Assembly: GCA_947650365.1 (NCBI GenBank)
Contig: CANTAL010000026.1
Location: forward strand, 434,001 to 498,000
Direction of reading: 5' to 3'
Origin: Chamaelirium japonicum
Taxonomy: Eukaryota > Streptophyta > Magnoliopsida > Liliales > Melanthiaceae
DNA length: 64,000 bases
The notes beneath the pieces are model-generated. The model was not told the origin of the DNA. It made no database searches and saw only the letters and a program-made list of their open reading frames with translations. How positions within the stretch are numbered: the first letter of the stretch is position 1; each line of letters starts with the position of its first letter. Below are positions 1 through 11,930 of the stretch, in pieces. A program made the position numbers and the translations under genes.

Positions 1-597
1 ATTCATTCGTACAATGCGTTCTAATCCATTCGTACGATCTATTCTAATTCATTCGTACGATCCATTCTAATTCATTTGTACGAATGGATCCATTCTAATT
101 CATTAGTACGATCCATTCTAATTCATTCTTACATTCCATTCTAATTCATTCGCACGAATGTATCCATTCTATTTTATTCGCACAATCCATTCTAATTCAT
201 TCGTACGATCCATTCTAATCCATTCGTACGATCCATTCTAATTCCTTCGCATGAATGTATCCTTTCTAATTCATTCGTACGATCCATTCTAAGTCATTCG
301 CACGATCCATTCTAATTCATTCGCACGAATGTATCCATTCTAATTCATTTGCACGATCCATTCTAATTCATTCCTATGATCCATTCTAATTCATTCGTAC
401 GATCCATTCTAATTCATTCGTCCGATCCATTCAAATTCATTCGTACGAATGTAACCATTCTAATTCATTCGTACGATCCATTCTAATTCATTCCTACGAT
501 CTATTCTAATTCATTCGCACGAATGTATCCATTCTAATTCATTTGCACGATCCATTCTAATTCATTCCTAAGATCCATTCTAATTCATTCGTACGAT
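1..597 (+). repeat. satellite block, + orientation, cut by window edge
   Basis: Mixed 23 and 28 bp units. It ends in TTCGTACGATCGAATTAG, where a + core runs straight into a - unit. Confidence 0.9.
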
Positions 598-2205
598 CGA
601 ATTAGAATGGATCGTGCGAATGAATTAGAATGGATCGTACGAATGAATTAGAATGGATCGTACAAATGAATTAGAAAGGTTACATTTGTGAGAATGAATT
701 AGAATGGATCGTACGAATGAATTAGAATGGATCATACGAATGTACTAGAATGGATCGTACGAATGGATTAGAATGGATCGTACGAATGGATTAGAATGGA
801 TCGTACGAATGGACTAGAATGGATCGTACGAATGGACTAGAATGGATCGTACGAATGGATTAGAATGGATCGTACGAATAAATTTGAATGGATACATTTG
901 TGCGAATGAATCTGAATGGATTATATGAATGAATTACAATGGATCGTACGAATGAATTAGAATGGATCGTACGAATGAATTAGAATAGCTCATACGAATG
1001 AATTAGAATGGATCATACGAATGAATTAGAATGGATCGTACGAATGAATTATAATGGATCGTACGAATGGATTAGAATGGATCGTGTGAATGAATTAGAA
1101 TGGATCGTATGAATGAATAAGAATGGATCGTACGAATGAATTAGAATAGATACATTCGAGCGAATGAATTAGAATGAATTAGAATGGATCGTACGAATGA
1201 ATTAGAATGGATCGTACAAATGAATTAGAATGGATCGTATGAATGAATATGAATGGATCGTACGAATGGATTAGAATGCATTGTACGAATGAATTAGACT
1301 GGATCGTACGAATGGATTAGAATGGATCGTACGAATGAATTAGAATGGATCGTACGAATGAATTAGAATGGATACATTCGAGCGAATGAATTAGAATGGA
1401 TCGTACGAATGAATTAGAATGGATCGTGCGAATAAATTAGAATGGATCGTACGAATGAATTAGAATGGATCGTACAATGGATTAGAATGGATCGTGCGAA
1501 TGGATTAGAATAGATCGTACGAATGAATTAGAATGGATCGTACGAATGGATTAGAATAGATCGTACGAATGAATTAGAATGGATCATACAAATGAATTAG
1601 AAAGGTTACATTCGTGAGAATGAATTAGAATGGATCGTACGAATGAATTAGAATGGATCCACCAAATGAATTAGAATGGTTACATTTGTGCCAATGAATT
1701 AAAATGTATCATGCGAATGAATTAGAATGGATCGTACGAATGAATTAAAATGGTTACATTCATGCGAATGAATTAGAATGGATCGTACGAATGAATTAGA
1801 ATGGATCGTGTGAATGAATTAGAATTGATCATACGAATGAATTAGAATGGATCGTATGAATGAATTAGAATGGTTACATTCGTGCGAATGAATTAGAATG
1901 GATCGTACGAATGGTTTAGAATGGATCGTACGAATGGATTAGAATGGATCGTACGAATGAATTAGAATCGATCGTGCGAATGAATTAGAATTGATCATAC
2001 GAATGAATTAGAATGGATCGTACGAATGAATAAGAATGGATCGCTCGAATGGATCCATTCTAATTAGAATGGATCGTACGAATGAATTAGAATGGATCAT
2101 AGGAATGAATTAGAATGGATCGTGCAAATGAATTAGAATGGATACATTCGTGCGAATGAATTAGAATGGATCATGTCAATGAATTTGAATGGATCGTACG
2201 AATGA
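598..2205 (-). repeat. satellite block, - orientation
   Basis: Reads GAATTAGAATGGATCG throughout. Units with GGATTAGAATGG (from TAATCC rather than TAATTC) cluster at 760-870. A patch of about 15 bp in + orientation sits at 2,050-2,064, between GGATCGCTCGAATGG and AGAATGG. Confidence 0.88.
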
Positions 2206-4008
2206 ATCCATTCTAATTCATTCGTACGATCCATTCTAATTAGAATGGATCCATTCTAATTCATTCGCACAATCCATTCTAATTCATTTGTACGATCCAT
2301 TATAATTCATTCGTATGATCCATTCTAATTAGAATGGATCCATTCGAGCGATCCAATCTAATTCATTCGTACAATCCATTCTAATTCATTCGTATGATCA
2401 ATTCTAATTCATTCGCTCGAATGTATTCATTCTAAATCATTTGTACGATCCATTCTAATTCATTTGTACGATCCATTCTAATTCATTCGTACGATCCATT
2501 CTAATTCATTCGCACGAATGTAACCATTCTAATTCATTCGTACGATCCATTCTAATTCATTCGCATGATACATTCTAATTCATTCGCACAAATATAACCA
2601 TTCTAATTCATTCGGAGGATCCATTCTAATTCATTCGTACGATCCATTCTAATTCATTCTCATGAATGTAACCTTTCTAATTCATTTGTATGATCCATTC
2701 TAATTTATTCGTACGATCCATTCTAATCCATTCCTACGATCCATTCTAATTCATTCGTACGATCCATTCTAATTCATTCGCACGATCCATTCTAATTCAT
2801 TCGCTCGATTGTATCCATTCTAATTCATTCGTATGATCCATTCTAATTCATTCGCATGATCCATTCTAATTGTGCAAATGAATTAGAATGGATACCTTTG
2901 TGCACATGAATGTATCCATTCTAATTCATTCGTACGATCCATTCTAATTCATTCGCTTGAATGTATCCATTCTAATTCATTCGTACGATCCATTCTAATT
3001 CATTCGTACGATCCATTCTAATTCATTCTCACGAATGTAACCTTTCTAATTCATTTGTATGATCCATTCTAATTCATTCGTACGATCCATTCTAATTCAT
3101 TCTCACGAATGTAACCTTTCTAATTCATTTGTCTAATCCATTCTAATTCATTCGTACGATCCATTCTAATTCATTCACACGATACATTCTAATTCGTTCG
3201 TATGATCCATTTTAATTCATTCGTACGATCCATTCTAATTCATTTGCATGAATGTATCCATTCTAATTCATTCGTACGATCCATTCCAATTCATTCGTAT
3301 GATCCATTCTAATTCATTCATGCAATCCATTCTAATTCATTCATACGATCCATTCTAACTCATTCTCACAAATGTAACCTTTCTAATTCATTTGTACGAT
3401 CCATTATAATTCATTCGTACGATCTATTCTAATTCATTCGCTCGAATGTATCCATTCTAATTCATTCGTACGATCCATTCTAATTCATTGTACGAATGTA
3501 ACCATTCTAATACATTCGTACGATCCATTCTAATTCATTCATACAATCCATTCTAATTCATTCGCACGAATCTATCCATTCTAATTCATTCGTATGATCC
3601 ATTCTAATCCATTCGTACGATCCATTCTAATTCATTCTCACAAATGTAACCTTTCTAATTCATTTGTACGATCTATTCTAATTCATTTGTACGATCCATT
3701 CAAATCCATTCGTACGATCCATTCTAATTCATTCCTACGATCCATTCTAATTCATTCGCACGAATGTATCCATTCTAATTCATTTGCACGATCCATTCTA
3801 ATTCATTCCTATGATACATTATTATTCATTCGTACGATCCATTCTAATTCATTCGCTCGAATATATCCATTCTAATTCATTCGTATGATCCATTCTAATT
3901 CGTTCATACGATCCATTCTAATTTGTTCGTATGATCCATTCTAATTCATTCGTATGTATCCATTGTAATTCATTCGCACGAATGTATCCATTCTAATTCA
4001 TTCCTACG
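2206..4008 (+). repeat. satellite block, + orientation, with three mini-inversions
   Basis: Three very short - patches interrupt it: about 2,240-2,250, about 2,330-2,340 and about 2,870-2,912. The last carries one full - unit (GTGCAAATGAATTAGAATGG). The open frame at 3,594-3,875 is satellite. Confidence 0.88.
2317..2340. repeat. 24 bp perfect palindrome
   Basis: Centre CTAATTAG: here two units meet at their TAATT side rather than at the core. A related 22 bp palindrome centred on GGATCC is at 2,239-2,260. Confidence 0.9.
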
Positions 4009-4685
4009 AATGAATTAGAATGGATCGTACGAATGGATTAGAATGGATCGTACGAATGAATTAGAATGGATCGTACAAATGAATTAGAAAGGTTACATTT
4101 GTGTGCGAATGAATTAGAATGGATCGTACGAATGAATTAGAATGGATCGTGTGAATGAATTAGAATGGATCGTATGAATAAATTAGAATGGATCGTACGA
4201 ATGAATTAAAATGGATACATTTGTGCGAATGAATTAGAATGGATCGTATGAATTAGAATGGATACAAATGAATTAGAATGGATCGTATGAATGAATAAGA
4301 ATGGATCGTACGAATGAATTAGAATGGATCGTGTGAATGAATTAGAATGAATCATACGAATGAATTAGAATGGAACGTATGAATGAATTAGAATGGTTAC
4401 ATTCGTGCGAATGAATTAGAATAGATCGTACGAATGAATTAGAATGGATCGTGCGAATGAATTAGAATGAATCGTACAAATGCATTAAAATGGATACATT
4501 CGTGCGAATGAATTAGAATGGATCGTATGAATGAATTAGAATGGATCGTGCGAATGAATTAGAATGGATCAGACGAATGAATTAGAATGGATCATGCGAA
4601 TGAATTACAATGGATCGTACGAATGAATTAGAATGGATCGTACGAATGAATTAGAATTAGATCATACGAATGAATTGGAATGCAT
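4009..4685 (-). repeat. satellite block, - orientation
   Basis: Opens at CCTACGAATGAATTAG and closes at GGAATGCATTTAAATTC, a junction that recurs at 12,894. Its right part belongs to the 8,208 bp spaced pair. Confidence 0.88.
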
Positions 4686-5660
4686 TTAAATTCATTCGTA
4701 CGATCCAATCTAATCCATTCGCACGAATGTATCCATTCTAATTCATTCGCACGATCCATTCTAATTCATTCGTACGATCCATTCTTATTCATTCATACGA
4801 TCCATTCTAATTCATTCGTACGATCCATTCTAATTAGATCGTGTGATCCATTCTAATTCATTCGCACAAATGTATCCATTTTAATTCATTCGTACGATCC
4901 ATTCTAATTTATTCATACGATCCATTCTAATTCATTTGCACGATCCATTCTAATCCATTCGTACGATCCATTCTAATTCATTCGTACGATCCATTCTAAT
5001 TCATTCCTACGTACGATCCATTCTAATTTATTTGCACGAATGTAACCATTCTAATTCATTCGTACGATCCATTCTAATTCTTTCCTACGATCCATTCTAA
5101 TTCATTCGCACGAATGTATCCATTCTTATTCATTCGTACTATCCATTCTAATTCATTCGTACGATCGATTCAAATTCATTCGCACGATCCATTCTAATTC
5201 ATTCGTACGATCCATTCTTATTCATTCATACGATCCATTCTAATTCATTCACACAATCCATTCTAATTCATTCGTACGATCCATTCTAATTCATTCGTAT
5301 GATCCATTCTAACTCATTTTAGAATGGATCGTACGAATGAATTAGAATGGATCGTACGAATGAATTAGAATAGATCGTACAAATTAATTAGAATGGATCG
5401 TGCGAATGAATTAGAATTGATCATACGAATAAATTAGAATGGATCATACGAATGAATTAGAATGGATCATGCGAATGAATTAGAATCGATCGTACGAATG
5501 AATTAGAATGGATATATTTGAACGAATAAATTAGAATGGATCATACGAATGAATTAGAATGGATCGTATGAATGAATTAAAATAGATCGTGCGAATGAAT
5601 TAAAGTATGAATGAATTAGAATGGATCGTACAAATGAATTAGAATAGATCGTGCGAATGA
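4441..5660. repeat. segment duplicated 8,208 bp downstream, left copy
   Basis: GCATTTAAATTC, CTCATTTTAGAATGG and GGATATATTTGAACG each recur exactly 8,208 bp on. Similarity continues further left (to about 4,273) after a 51 bp step. The LTR lies between the copies. Confidence 0.85.
4686..5318 (+). repeat. satellite block, + orientation
   Basis: Closes at CTAACTCATTTTAGAATGG, an unusual junction that recurs exactly 8,208 bp later. Confidence 0.88.
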
Positions 5661-5989
5661 ATTAGAAATGGATCGTGCAAATGAATTAGAATGGATACAT
5701 TCGTGCGAATGAATTTGAATGGATCGTAGGAATGAATTAGAATGGATCGTACGAATGAATTAGAATGGATACATTCGTGCGAATGGATTAGAATGGATCG
5801 TACGAATGGATTAGAATGGATCGTACGAATGGATTAGAATGGATCGTACAAATGGATTAGAATGGATCGTACAAATGAATTAGAAAGGTTACATTTGTGA
5901 GAATGAATTAGAATGGATCATACGAATGGATTAGAATGGATCGTACGAATGGATTAGAATGGATCGTACGAATGAATTAGAATGGATCA
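5319..5989 (-). repeat. satellite block, - orientation, left of the LTR
   Basis: Contains the variant GGATATATTTGAACG at 5,510, which is shared with 12,185, 13,718, 48,000 and 48,281. Interrupted by the LTR and resumed after it. Confidence 0.9.
5985..5989. repeat. target-site duplication, left copy (GATCA)
   Basis: The GATCA just before the TG end is part of a satellite unit in '-' orientation. It matches the copy after the element exactly. Confidence 0.9.
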
Positions 5990-6023
5990 TGTTGGGGGTA
6001 GCTGAAACTCGCCCAGGAGTTTG

Positions 6024-6047
6024 CCCCCCCCCCCCCCCCCCCCCCCC
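6024..6047 (+). repeat. poly-C tract of 24 within the LTR
   Basis: An unbroken run of 24 C lies near the 5' end of the LTR. The other strand is G24, which can form G-quadruplex structures. Its length is likely to vary between copies and is prone to sequencing error. Confidence 0.95.
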
Positions 6048-6112
6048 GTGCTCACCAAATCATCTTGACAGGGAGCGAGATCCACATTGAGCTGAAGGGG
6101 CCCTAGGCAAAG

Positions 6113-6199
6113 AGCTCGCTCAGGAGCTCACCCAAGCTCGCTCAGGAGCTCGCCCAAGCTCGCTCAGGAGCTTGCCCAAGCTCGCTCAAGAGCTCGCCA
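6113..6199 (+). repeat. 22 bp tandem repeat inside the LTR U3, about four copies
   Basis: Four near-identical units of the form AGCTCGCTCAGGAGCTCGCC plus CA follow one another; the last is 21 bp. A related single unit lies apart at 6,282-6,303 (AGCTCAGTCAGGAGCTCACC plus CA). Short repeats of this sort in U3 are common in LTR elements and often affect promoter strength; that role is inference here. Confidence 0.85.
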
Positions 6200-6724
6200 A
6201 GCTCGCACGAGAATTCGCTTGCAGTGGCAGCGGGAGTTAGACCGGCATGCGAACAAACACACCGGTACCGCAGACGTCCCAAGCTCAGTCAGGAGCTCAC
6301 CCAAGACCACCCCGGAGCTCGCCCCAGCTCGCCAAGACTGCCCCATTTATCGAAGAGGTTGCTCCTGCAAGGTCTGACTCTTGATAGATGAGGAAGTGAA
6401 GGCGGAGCAACGGAGGGCGAGCTTGCCCTGGCTTCCCACCTGAGGTTGCCCACAATAGGGCAGTATGAAGGGCTGCCAGGTATCGAAATCCCATAGAAGC
6501 TACGAGGACAAACATCCATTGAAGCCCGCCCTAGTCAGTTTGAGACCGCCCAGACTTGAACATTCCAGAATAACCACCTGGCAGCAACAAGAAAGATGCT
6601 CACCCCCACTCAAACTGCCTGGCAGGCTCGACGACAAAGAATGTCAGGGGCGCGAGTTTCAAGGACGGTCAGAGACCCACGCGGGCCAGAACGTGGAGCT
6701 CTAGAAGACTCTGGAAAGAATCTC

Positions 6725-6730
6725 CACGTG
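6725..6730 (+). promoter_or_regulatory. G-box-like CACGTG in the LTR
   Basis: CACGTG within CCACGTGTC lies 27 bp upstream of the TATA box. In plants this core is bound by bZIP and bHLH factors and the ACGTGTC form resembles an ABA-response element. The match is exact, but function is inferred only from position. Confidence 0.4.
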
Positions 6731-6756
6731 TCGAGCCGCGGTAGGTCGCCAATGTC

Positions 6757-6763
6757 TATAAAT
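6757..6763 (+). promoter_or_regulatory. TATA box of the LTR promoter
   Basis: TATAAAT in a GC-rich context, about 770 bp from the LTR start. Transcription would begin roughly 25-35 bp downstream, which sets the U3/R border near 6,785-6,800. No clear AATAAA signal was seen after it. Confidence 0.6.
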
Positions 6764-6959
6764 GCTCACCCCCAGGCTCCAGAGTATAGGTTCGAAACCC
6801 TTTTCCCTACCACTTTCGTCCACTATAGCTCGCGATTGTGCACCTAAGACTGACTTGAGCGTCAGAGGGTCTGCGCTCCTAAGGGAGCCAGCCGTTCTTA
6901 CGCTTTTTCTTTGTCTTGCAAGCAGCCCGCACGGACCAGCGAAAAATTCCACCCAAACA

Positions 6960-6964
6960 GATCA
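6960..6964. repeat. target-site duplication, right copy (GATCA)
   Basis: GATCA directly follows the terminal CA. With the element and one copy removed, the satellite reads on without a break as GGATCATACAAATGAATTAG, a variant seen elsewhere in the array (for example near 33,681), so the element landed in an existing array. Confidence 0.9.
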
Positions 6965-7700
6965 TACAAATGAATTAGAAAGGTTACAATCGTGAGAATG
7001 AATTTGAATGGATCGTACGAATGAATTAGAATGGATCATATAAATGAATTAGAATGGATCATGCAAATGAATTAGAATGGATCGTACGAATGAATTAGAA
7101 TGGATCGTGCGAATGAATTAGAATGGATCGTACGAATGGATTAGAATGGATCGTACGAATGGATTAGAATGGATCGTACGAATGGATTAGAATGGATCGT
7201 ACGAATGAATTAGAATGAATCATACAAATGAATTAGAATGGATCGTACGTTTGAATTAGAATTGATCGTACGAATGAATTAGAATGGATAGTGCGAATGA
7301 ATTAGAATGGATCGTACGAATGAATTAGAATGGATCGTACGAATGAATTAGAATGGATCGTACGAATGGATTAAAATAGATCGTACGAATGGATTAGAAT
7401 GGATCATACGAATGAATTAGAATGGATCGTGCGAATAAATTAGAATGGATCGTGCAAATGAATTAGAATGGATACATTCGTGCGAATAAATTAGAATGGA
7501 TCATACGAATGAATTTGAATGGATCGTACGAATGAATTAGAATGGATATATTTGTGCGAATAAATTAGAATGGATCGTACGAATGAATTAGAATGGATCA
7601 TAGGAATGAATTAGAATGGATCGTGCAAATGAATTAAAATGGATACCTTCGTGCGAATGAATTAGAATGGATCGTAGGAATGAATTAGAATGGATCGTAC
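6965..7700 (-). repeat. satellite block, - orientation, right of the LTR
   Basis: Same orientation and unit type as the left flank, so it is one block split by the insertion. Ends at GGATCGTACGTTCTAAC. Confidence 0.9.
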
Positions 7701-8280
7701 GTTCTAACTCCTTCGGTGGATCCATTCTAATTCATTCGCACGATCCATTCTAATTCATTCGTACAATCCATTCTAATTCATTCGCACGATCCATTCTAAT
7801 TCATTCGTACGATCCATTCTTATTCATTCATACGATCCATTATAATTCATTCGTACGATCCATTCTAATTAATTCGCACGATCCATTCTAATTCATTCGC
7901 ACAAATGTATCCATTTTAATTCATTCATACGATCCATTCTAATTCGTACGATCCATTCTAATCCATTCGTACGTTCCATTCTAATCCATTTGTACGATCC
8001 ATTCTAATTCATTCGTATGATCCATTCTAATTCATTCCTACGTACGATCCATTCTAATTCATTCGCACGAATGTAACCATTCTAATTCATTCGTACAATC
8101 CATTCTAATACATTCCTACGATCCATTCTAATTCATTCGCACGAATGTTTCCATTCTAATTCATTTGCACGATCCATTCTAATTCATTCCTATGATCCAT
8201 TCTAATTCATTCTTACAATCCATTCTAATTCATTCGCTCGAATATTTCCATTCTAATTCATTCGTACGATCCATTCTAAT
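7701..8280 (+). repeat. satellite block, + orientation
   Basis: Begins with the TTCGGTGGATCC variant, which creates a GGATCC site seen at several other places in the window. Confidence 0.88.
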
Positions 8281-8370
8281 GAATTAGAATGGATTGTGCG
8301 AATGAATTAGAATGGATCGTATGAATGAATAAGAATGGATCGTACGAATTGATTAGAATGGATCGTACGA
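8281..8370 (-). repeat. 90 bp satellite block, - orientation
   Basis: About four - units between two + blocks. It joins at CTAATGAATTAG on the left and GATCGTACGATGCAATC on the right. Confidence 0.85.
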
Positions 8371-9925
8371 TGCAATCTAATTCATTCTAATTCATTCGCA
8401 CGAATGTTTCTAATTCATTCGCACGATCCATTCTAATTCATTCGTACGATCCATTCTAATTCATTCGCACGATCCATTCTTATTCATTCATACGATCCAT
8501 TCTAATTCATTCGCACAATCCATTCTAATTCATTCGTACGATCCATTATAATTCATTCGTATGATCCATTCTAACTCATTCGGTGGATCCATTCTAATTC
8601 ATTCGTACGATCCATTCTAATTTATTTGCACGAATATACGATCCATTCTAATTCATTCGCACAAATGTATCCATTCTAATTCATTCGTACGATCCATTCT
8701 AATTCATTCTCATGAATGTAACCTTTCTAATTCATTTGTATGATCCATTCTAATTCATTCGTATGATCCATTCTAATCCATTCGTACGATCCATTCTAAT
8801 CCATTCGTACGATCCATTCTAATCCATTCATACGATCCATTCTAATTCATTCTCACAAATGTAACCATTCTAATTCATTTGTACGATCCATTCTAATTCA
8901 TTCGTACGATCCAACTAATCCATTCCTACGATCCACTATAATCCATTCGTACTATCCATTCTAATTCATTCGCACGAATGTAACCATTCTAATTCATTCG
9001 TACGATCCATTCTAATTCGTTCATACGATCCATTCTAATTCATTCGTACGATCGATTCTAATTCATTCATACGATCCATTATAATTCGTTCGTACGATCC
9101 ATTCTAATTCGTTCGTACGATCCATTCTAAATCAGTCCTACGATCCATTCTAATTCATTCGTACGATCCATTCTAATTCATTCCTACGATCTATTCTAAT
9201 TCATTCGTATGATCCATTCTAATTCATTCCTACGATCTATTCTAATTCATTCGCTCGAATGTATCCATTCTAATTCATTCGTAGGATCCATTCTAATTCA
9301 TTCCTACGATCCAATCTAATTCATTCGCACGAATGTATCCATTCTAATTCATTCATACGATCCATTCTAATTCATTCGCACAATCCATTCTAATTCATTC
9401 GCTTGATCCATTCTAATTCATTCGTATGATCCATTCTAACTCATTCGGTGGATCCATTCTAATTCATTCGTACGATCCATTCTAAGTCATTCGCTCGAAT
9501 GTATCCATTCTAATTCATTCGTACGATCCATTCTAATTCGTTCATATGATCCATTCTAATTCGTTCGTGCGATCCATTCTAATTCGTTCGTACGATCCAT
9601 TCCAATTCATTCGTATGATCCGTTCTAATTCAATTCTATAATCTATTCTAATTCATTCTCACAAATGTAACCTTTCTAATTCATTTGTACGATCCATTCT
9701 AATCCATTCGTACGATCCATTCTAATCCATTCGCACGATCCATTCTAATTCAATCGTATGATCCATCTAATTCATTCTTACGATCTATTCTAATTCATTC
9801 GCACAAATATATCCATTCTAATTCATTCGTATGATCCATTCTAATTCATTCGCACGATCCATTCTAATTCATTCGTACGATCCATTCTAATTCATTCATA
9901 CGAACCATTCTAATTCATTCGCACG
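8371..9925 (+). repeat. satellite block, + orientation
   Basis: Includes two GGTGGATCC variant units (8,571-8,590 and 9,436-9,455). Ends at TCGCACGAATGAATTAG. Confidence 0.88.
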
Positions 9926-10761
9926 AATGAATTAGAATGGATTGTACGAATGAATTAGAATAGATCGTGCGAATGAATTAGAATGGATCGTACGAAAGAA
10001 ATAGAATGGATTAGAATGGATCGTACGAATGAATTAGAATGAATTAGAATGGATCGTACGAATGAATTAGAATGGATCATACGAATGAATTAGAATCGAT
10101 CGTGCGAATGAATTAGATTGGATCATACGAATAAATTAGAATGGATAAATTTGTGCGATGAATAAGAATGGAGCGTACGAATGAATTAGAATGGAGCGTA
10201 CGAATGAAGTAGAATGGATACATTCGTGCGAATGAATTAGAATGGATCATATGAATGAATTAGAATGTATACAATTGTGCGAATGAATTAGAATAGATCG
10301 TAGGAATGAATTAGAATGGATCATACGAATGAATTAGAATGGATCGTACGAATGAATTAGAATGGATCGTATGAATGGATTAGAATGGATCGTACGAATG
10401 AATTAGAATGGATTGTACAAATGAATTAGAAAGGTTACATTTGTGAGAATGAATTAGAATAGATCGTAGGAATGAATTAGAATGGATCATACGAATGAAT
10501 TAGAATGGATCATACGAATGGATTAGAATGGATACATTCGTGTGAATGAATTAGAATGGATTATACGAATAAATTAGAAAGGATTGTACGAATGAATTAG
10601 AATGGATACATTCTTGCGAATAAATTAGAATGGATTGTATATTCGTGCAAATAAATTAGAATGGATCATACGAATAAATTAGAATGGATCATGCGAATGA
10701 ATTAGAATGAATCGTACGAATGCATCAGAATGGATCGTGCGAATGAATTAGAATGAATCTT
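9926..10761 (-). repeat. satellite block, - orientation
   Basis: Irregular unit spacing near 10,600-10,680, with two partial 28 bp units. Ends at GAATCTTACGATCC. Confidence 0.86.
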
Positions 10762-10883
10762 ACGATCCATTCTAATTCATTTGTACGATCCATTCTAATT
10801 CATTCGCACGATCCATTCTAATTCATTTGCATGATCCATTCTAATTCATTCGTACGATCCATTCTAATTCATTCATACGATCC
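10762..10883 (+). repeat. 120 bp satellite block, + orientation
   Basis: About five + units ending abruptly in ACGATCCCTACAAATG. Confidence 0.85.
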
Positions 10884-11033
10884 CTACAAATGAATTAGAA
10901 AGGTTACATTCGTGAGAATGAATTAGAATGGATCGTACGAATGAATTAGAATGGATCATGCGAATGAATTTGAATAGATCGTACGAATGAATAAGAACGG
11001 ATCATACGAATGAATTAGAATGGATCGTACGAA
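10884..11033 (-). repeat. 150 bp satellite block, - orientation
   Basis: About six - units, ending in GGATCGTACGAATGTATCC. This is a switch inside a 28 bp unit, whose CGTACGAATG reads on either strand. Confidence 0.85.
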
Positions 11034-11450
11034 TGTATCCATTCTAATTCATTCGTACAATCCATTCTAATTCATTCGTGCGATTCATTCTAATTCATTC
11101 GCACGATCCATTCTAATTCATTCATATGATCCATTCTAATTCATTCGTACGATCCATTCGCACGATCCATTCTAATTCATTCGTCCGATCCATTCTAATT
11201 CATTCATATGATCCATTCTAATTCATTCGTACGATCCATTCTAATTCATTCGTATGATCCATTCTAATTCATTCGTACGATCCATTCTAATTCATTTGCA
11301 TGAATGTATCCATTCTAATTTATTCGTACGATCCAGTCTAATTCATTCGTACGATCCATTCTAGTTCATTCGCACGAATGTATCCATTCTAATTCATTCG
11401 CATGATCCATTCTAATTCATTCGCATGATCCATTCTAATTCTTTCATACG
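11034..11450 (+). repeat. satellite block, + orientation
   Basis: Ends in CTTTCATACGACTGAATTAG, a junction found again 480 bp on, at 11,931. Confidence 0.86.
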
Positions 11451-11643
11451 ACTGAATTAGAATGGATCGTACGAATGAATTAGAATGGATTGTACGAATG
11501 AATTAGAATGGATACATTCGTGTGAATGAATTAGAATGGATCGAACGAATGAATTAGAATGGATCGGACGAATGAATTAGAATGGATACATTCGTGCGAA
11601 TGAATTAGAATGGATCGGACGAATGAATTTGAATGGATCGTAC
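11451..11643 (-). repeat. 190 bp satellite block, - orientation
   Basis: Contains GGATCGGACG and GGATCGAACG variants. Ends at GATCGTACGATTCATTC. Confidence 0.86.
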
Positions 11644-11930
11644 GATTCATTCTAATTCATTCGTACGATCCATTCAAATGCATTCGTACGATTCATTCTA
11701 ATTCATTCGCACGATCCATTCTAATTCATTCGTACGATCCATTCTTATTCATTCATACGATCCATTCTAATTCATTCGTACAATCCATTCTAATTCATTT
11801 GTATGAATGTATCCATTCTAATTTATTCGTACGATCCAGTCTAATTCATTCGTACGATCCATTCTAATTCATTTGCACAAATGTATCCATTCTAATTCAT
11901 TCGCACGATCCATTCTAATTCTTTCATACG
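11644..11930 (+). repeat. satellite block, + orientation
   Basis: Its last 35 bp are the same as 11,416-11,450, so the block junction was duplicated. Confidence 0.86.

Larger units (their letters stand above)
5990..6959 (+). mobile_element. solo LTR of an LTR retrotransposon (fossil)
   Basis: This 970 bp segment shares nothing with the satellite around it. It begins TGTTGGGGG and ends CCACCCAAACA, so the ends are the usual TG...CA with short inverted similarity (TGTTGGG against CCCAAACA). The 5 bp GATCA lies directly on both sides. A TATA box is near base 768 of the element, leaving about 200 bp downstream for R and U5, which fixes the orientation as +. There is no internal retrotransposon region, no primer-binding site and no second LTR, so it is a solo LTR left by recombination between two LTRs. 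Short open frames inside it are not convincing genes. The superfamily (Ty3/gypsy or Ty1/copia) cannot be told from the LTR alone. The perfect target duplication argues against great age. The style resembles plant LTRs, but I cannot name the family. Confidence 0.9.

Noticed and set aside
6789-6799. GGTTCGAAACC, a perfect match to a tRNA/Pol III B box
   Set aside because: No A box at suitable spacing and no acceptor stem or cloverleaf around it; the motif is itself near-palindromic and lies just after the TATA box of the LTR.
6164-6995. Several open frames of 60-83 codons on both strands within the LTR
   Set aside because: Overlapping short frames in GC-rich LTR sequence, none with a recognisable domain; one runs out into the satellite.
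6960-7700. A second LTR or internal retrotransposon region to the right of the element
   Set aside because: Satellite resumes immediately after the GATCA duplication, so nothing of an internal region remains.
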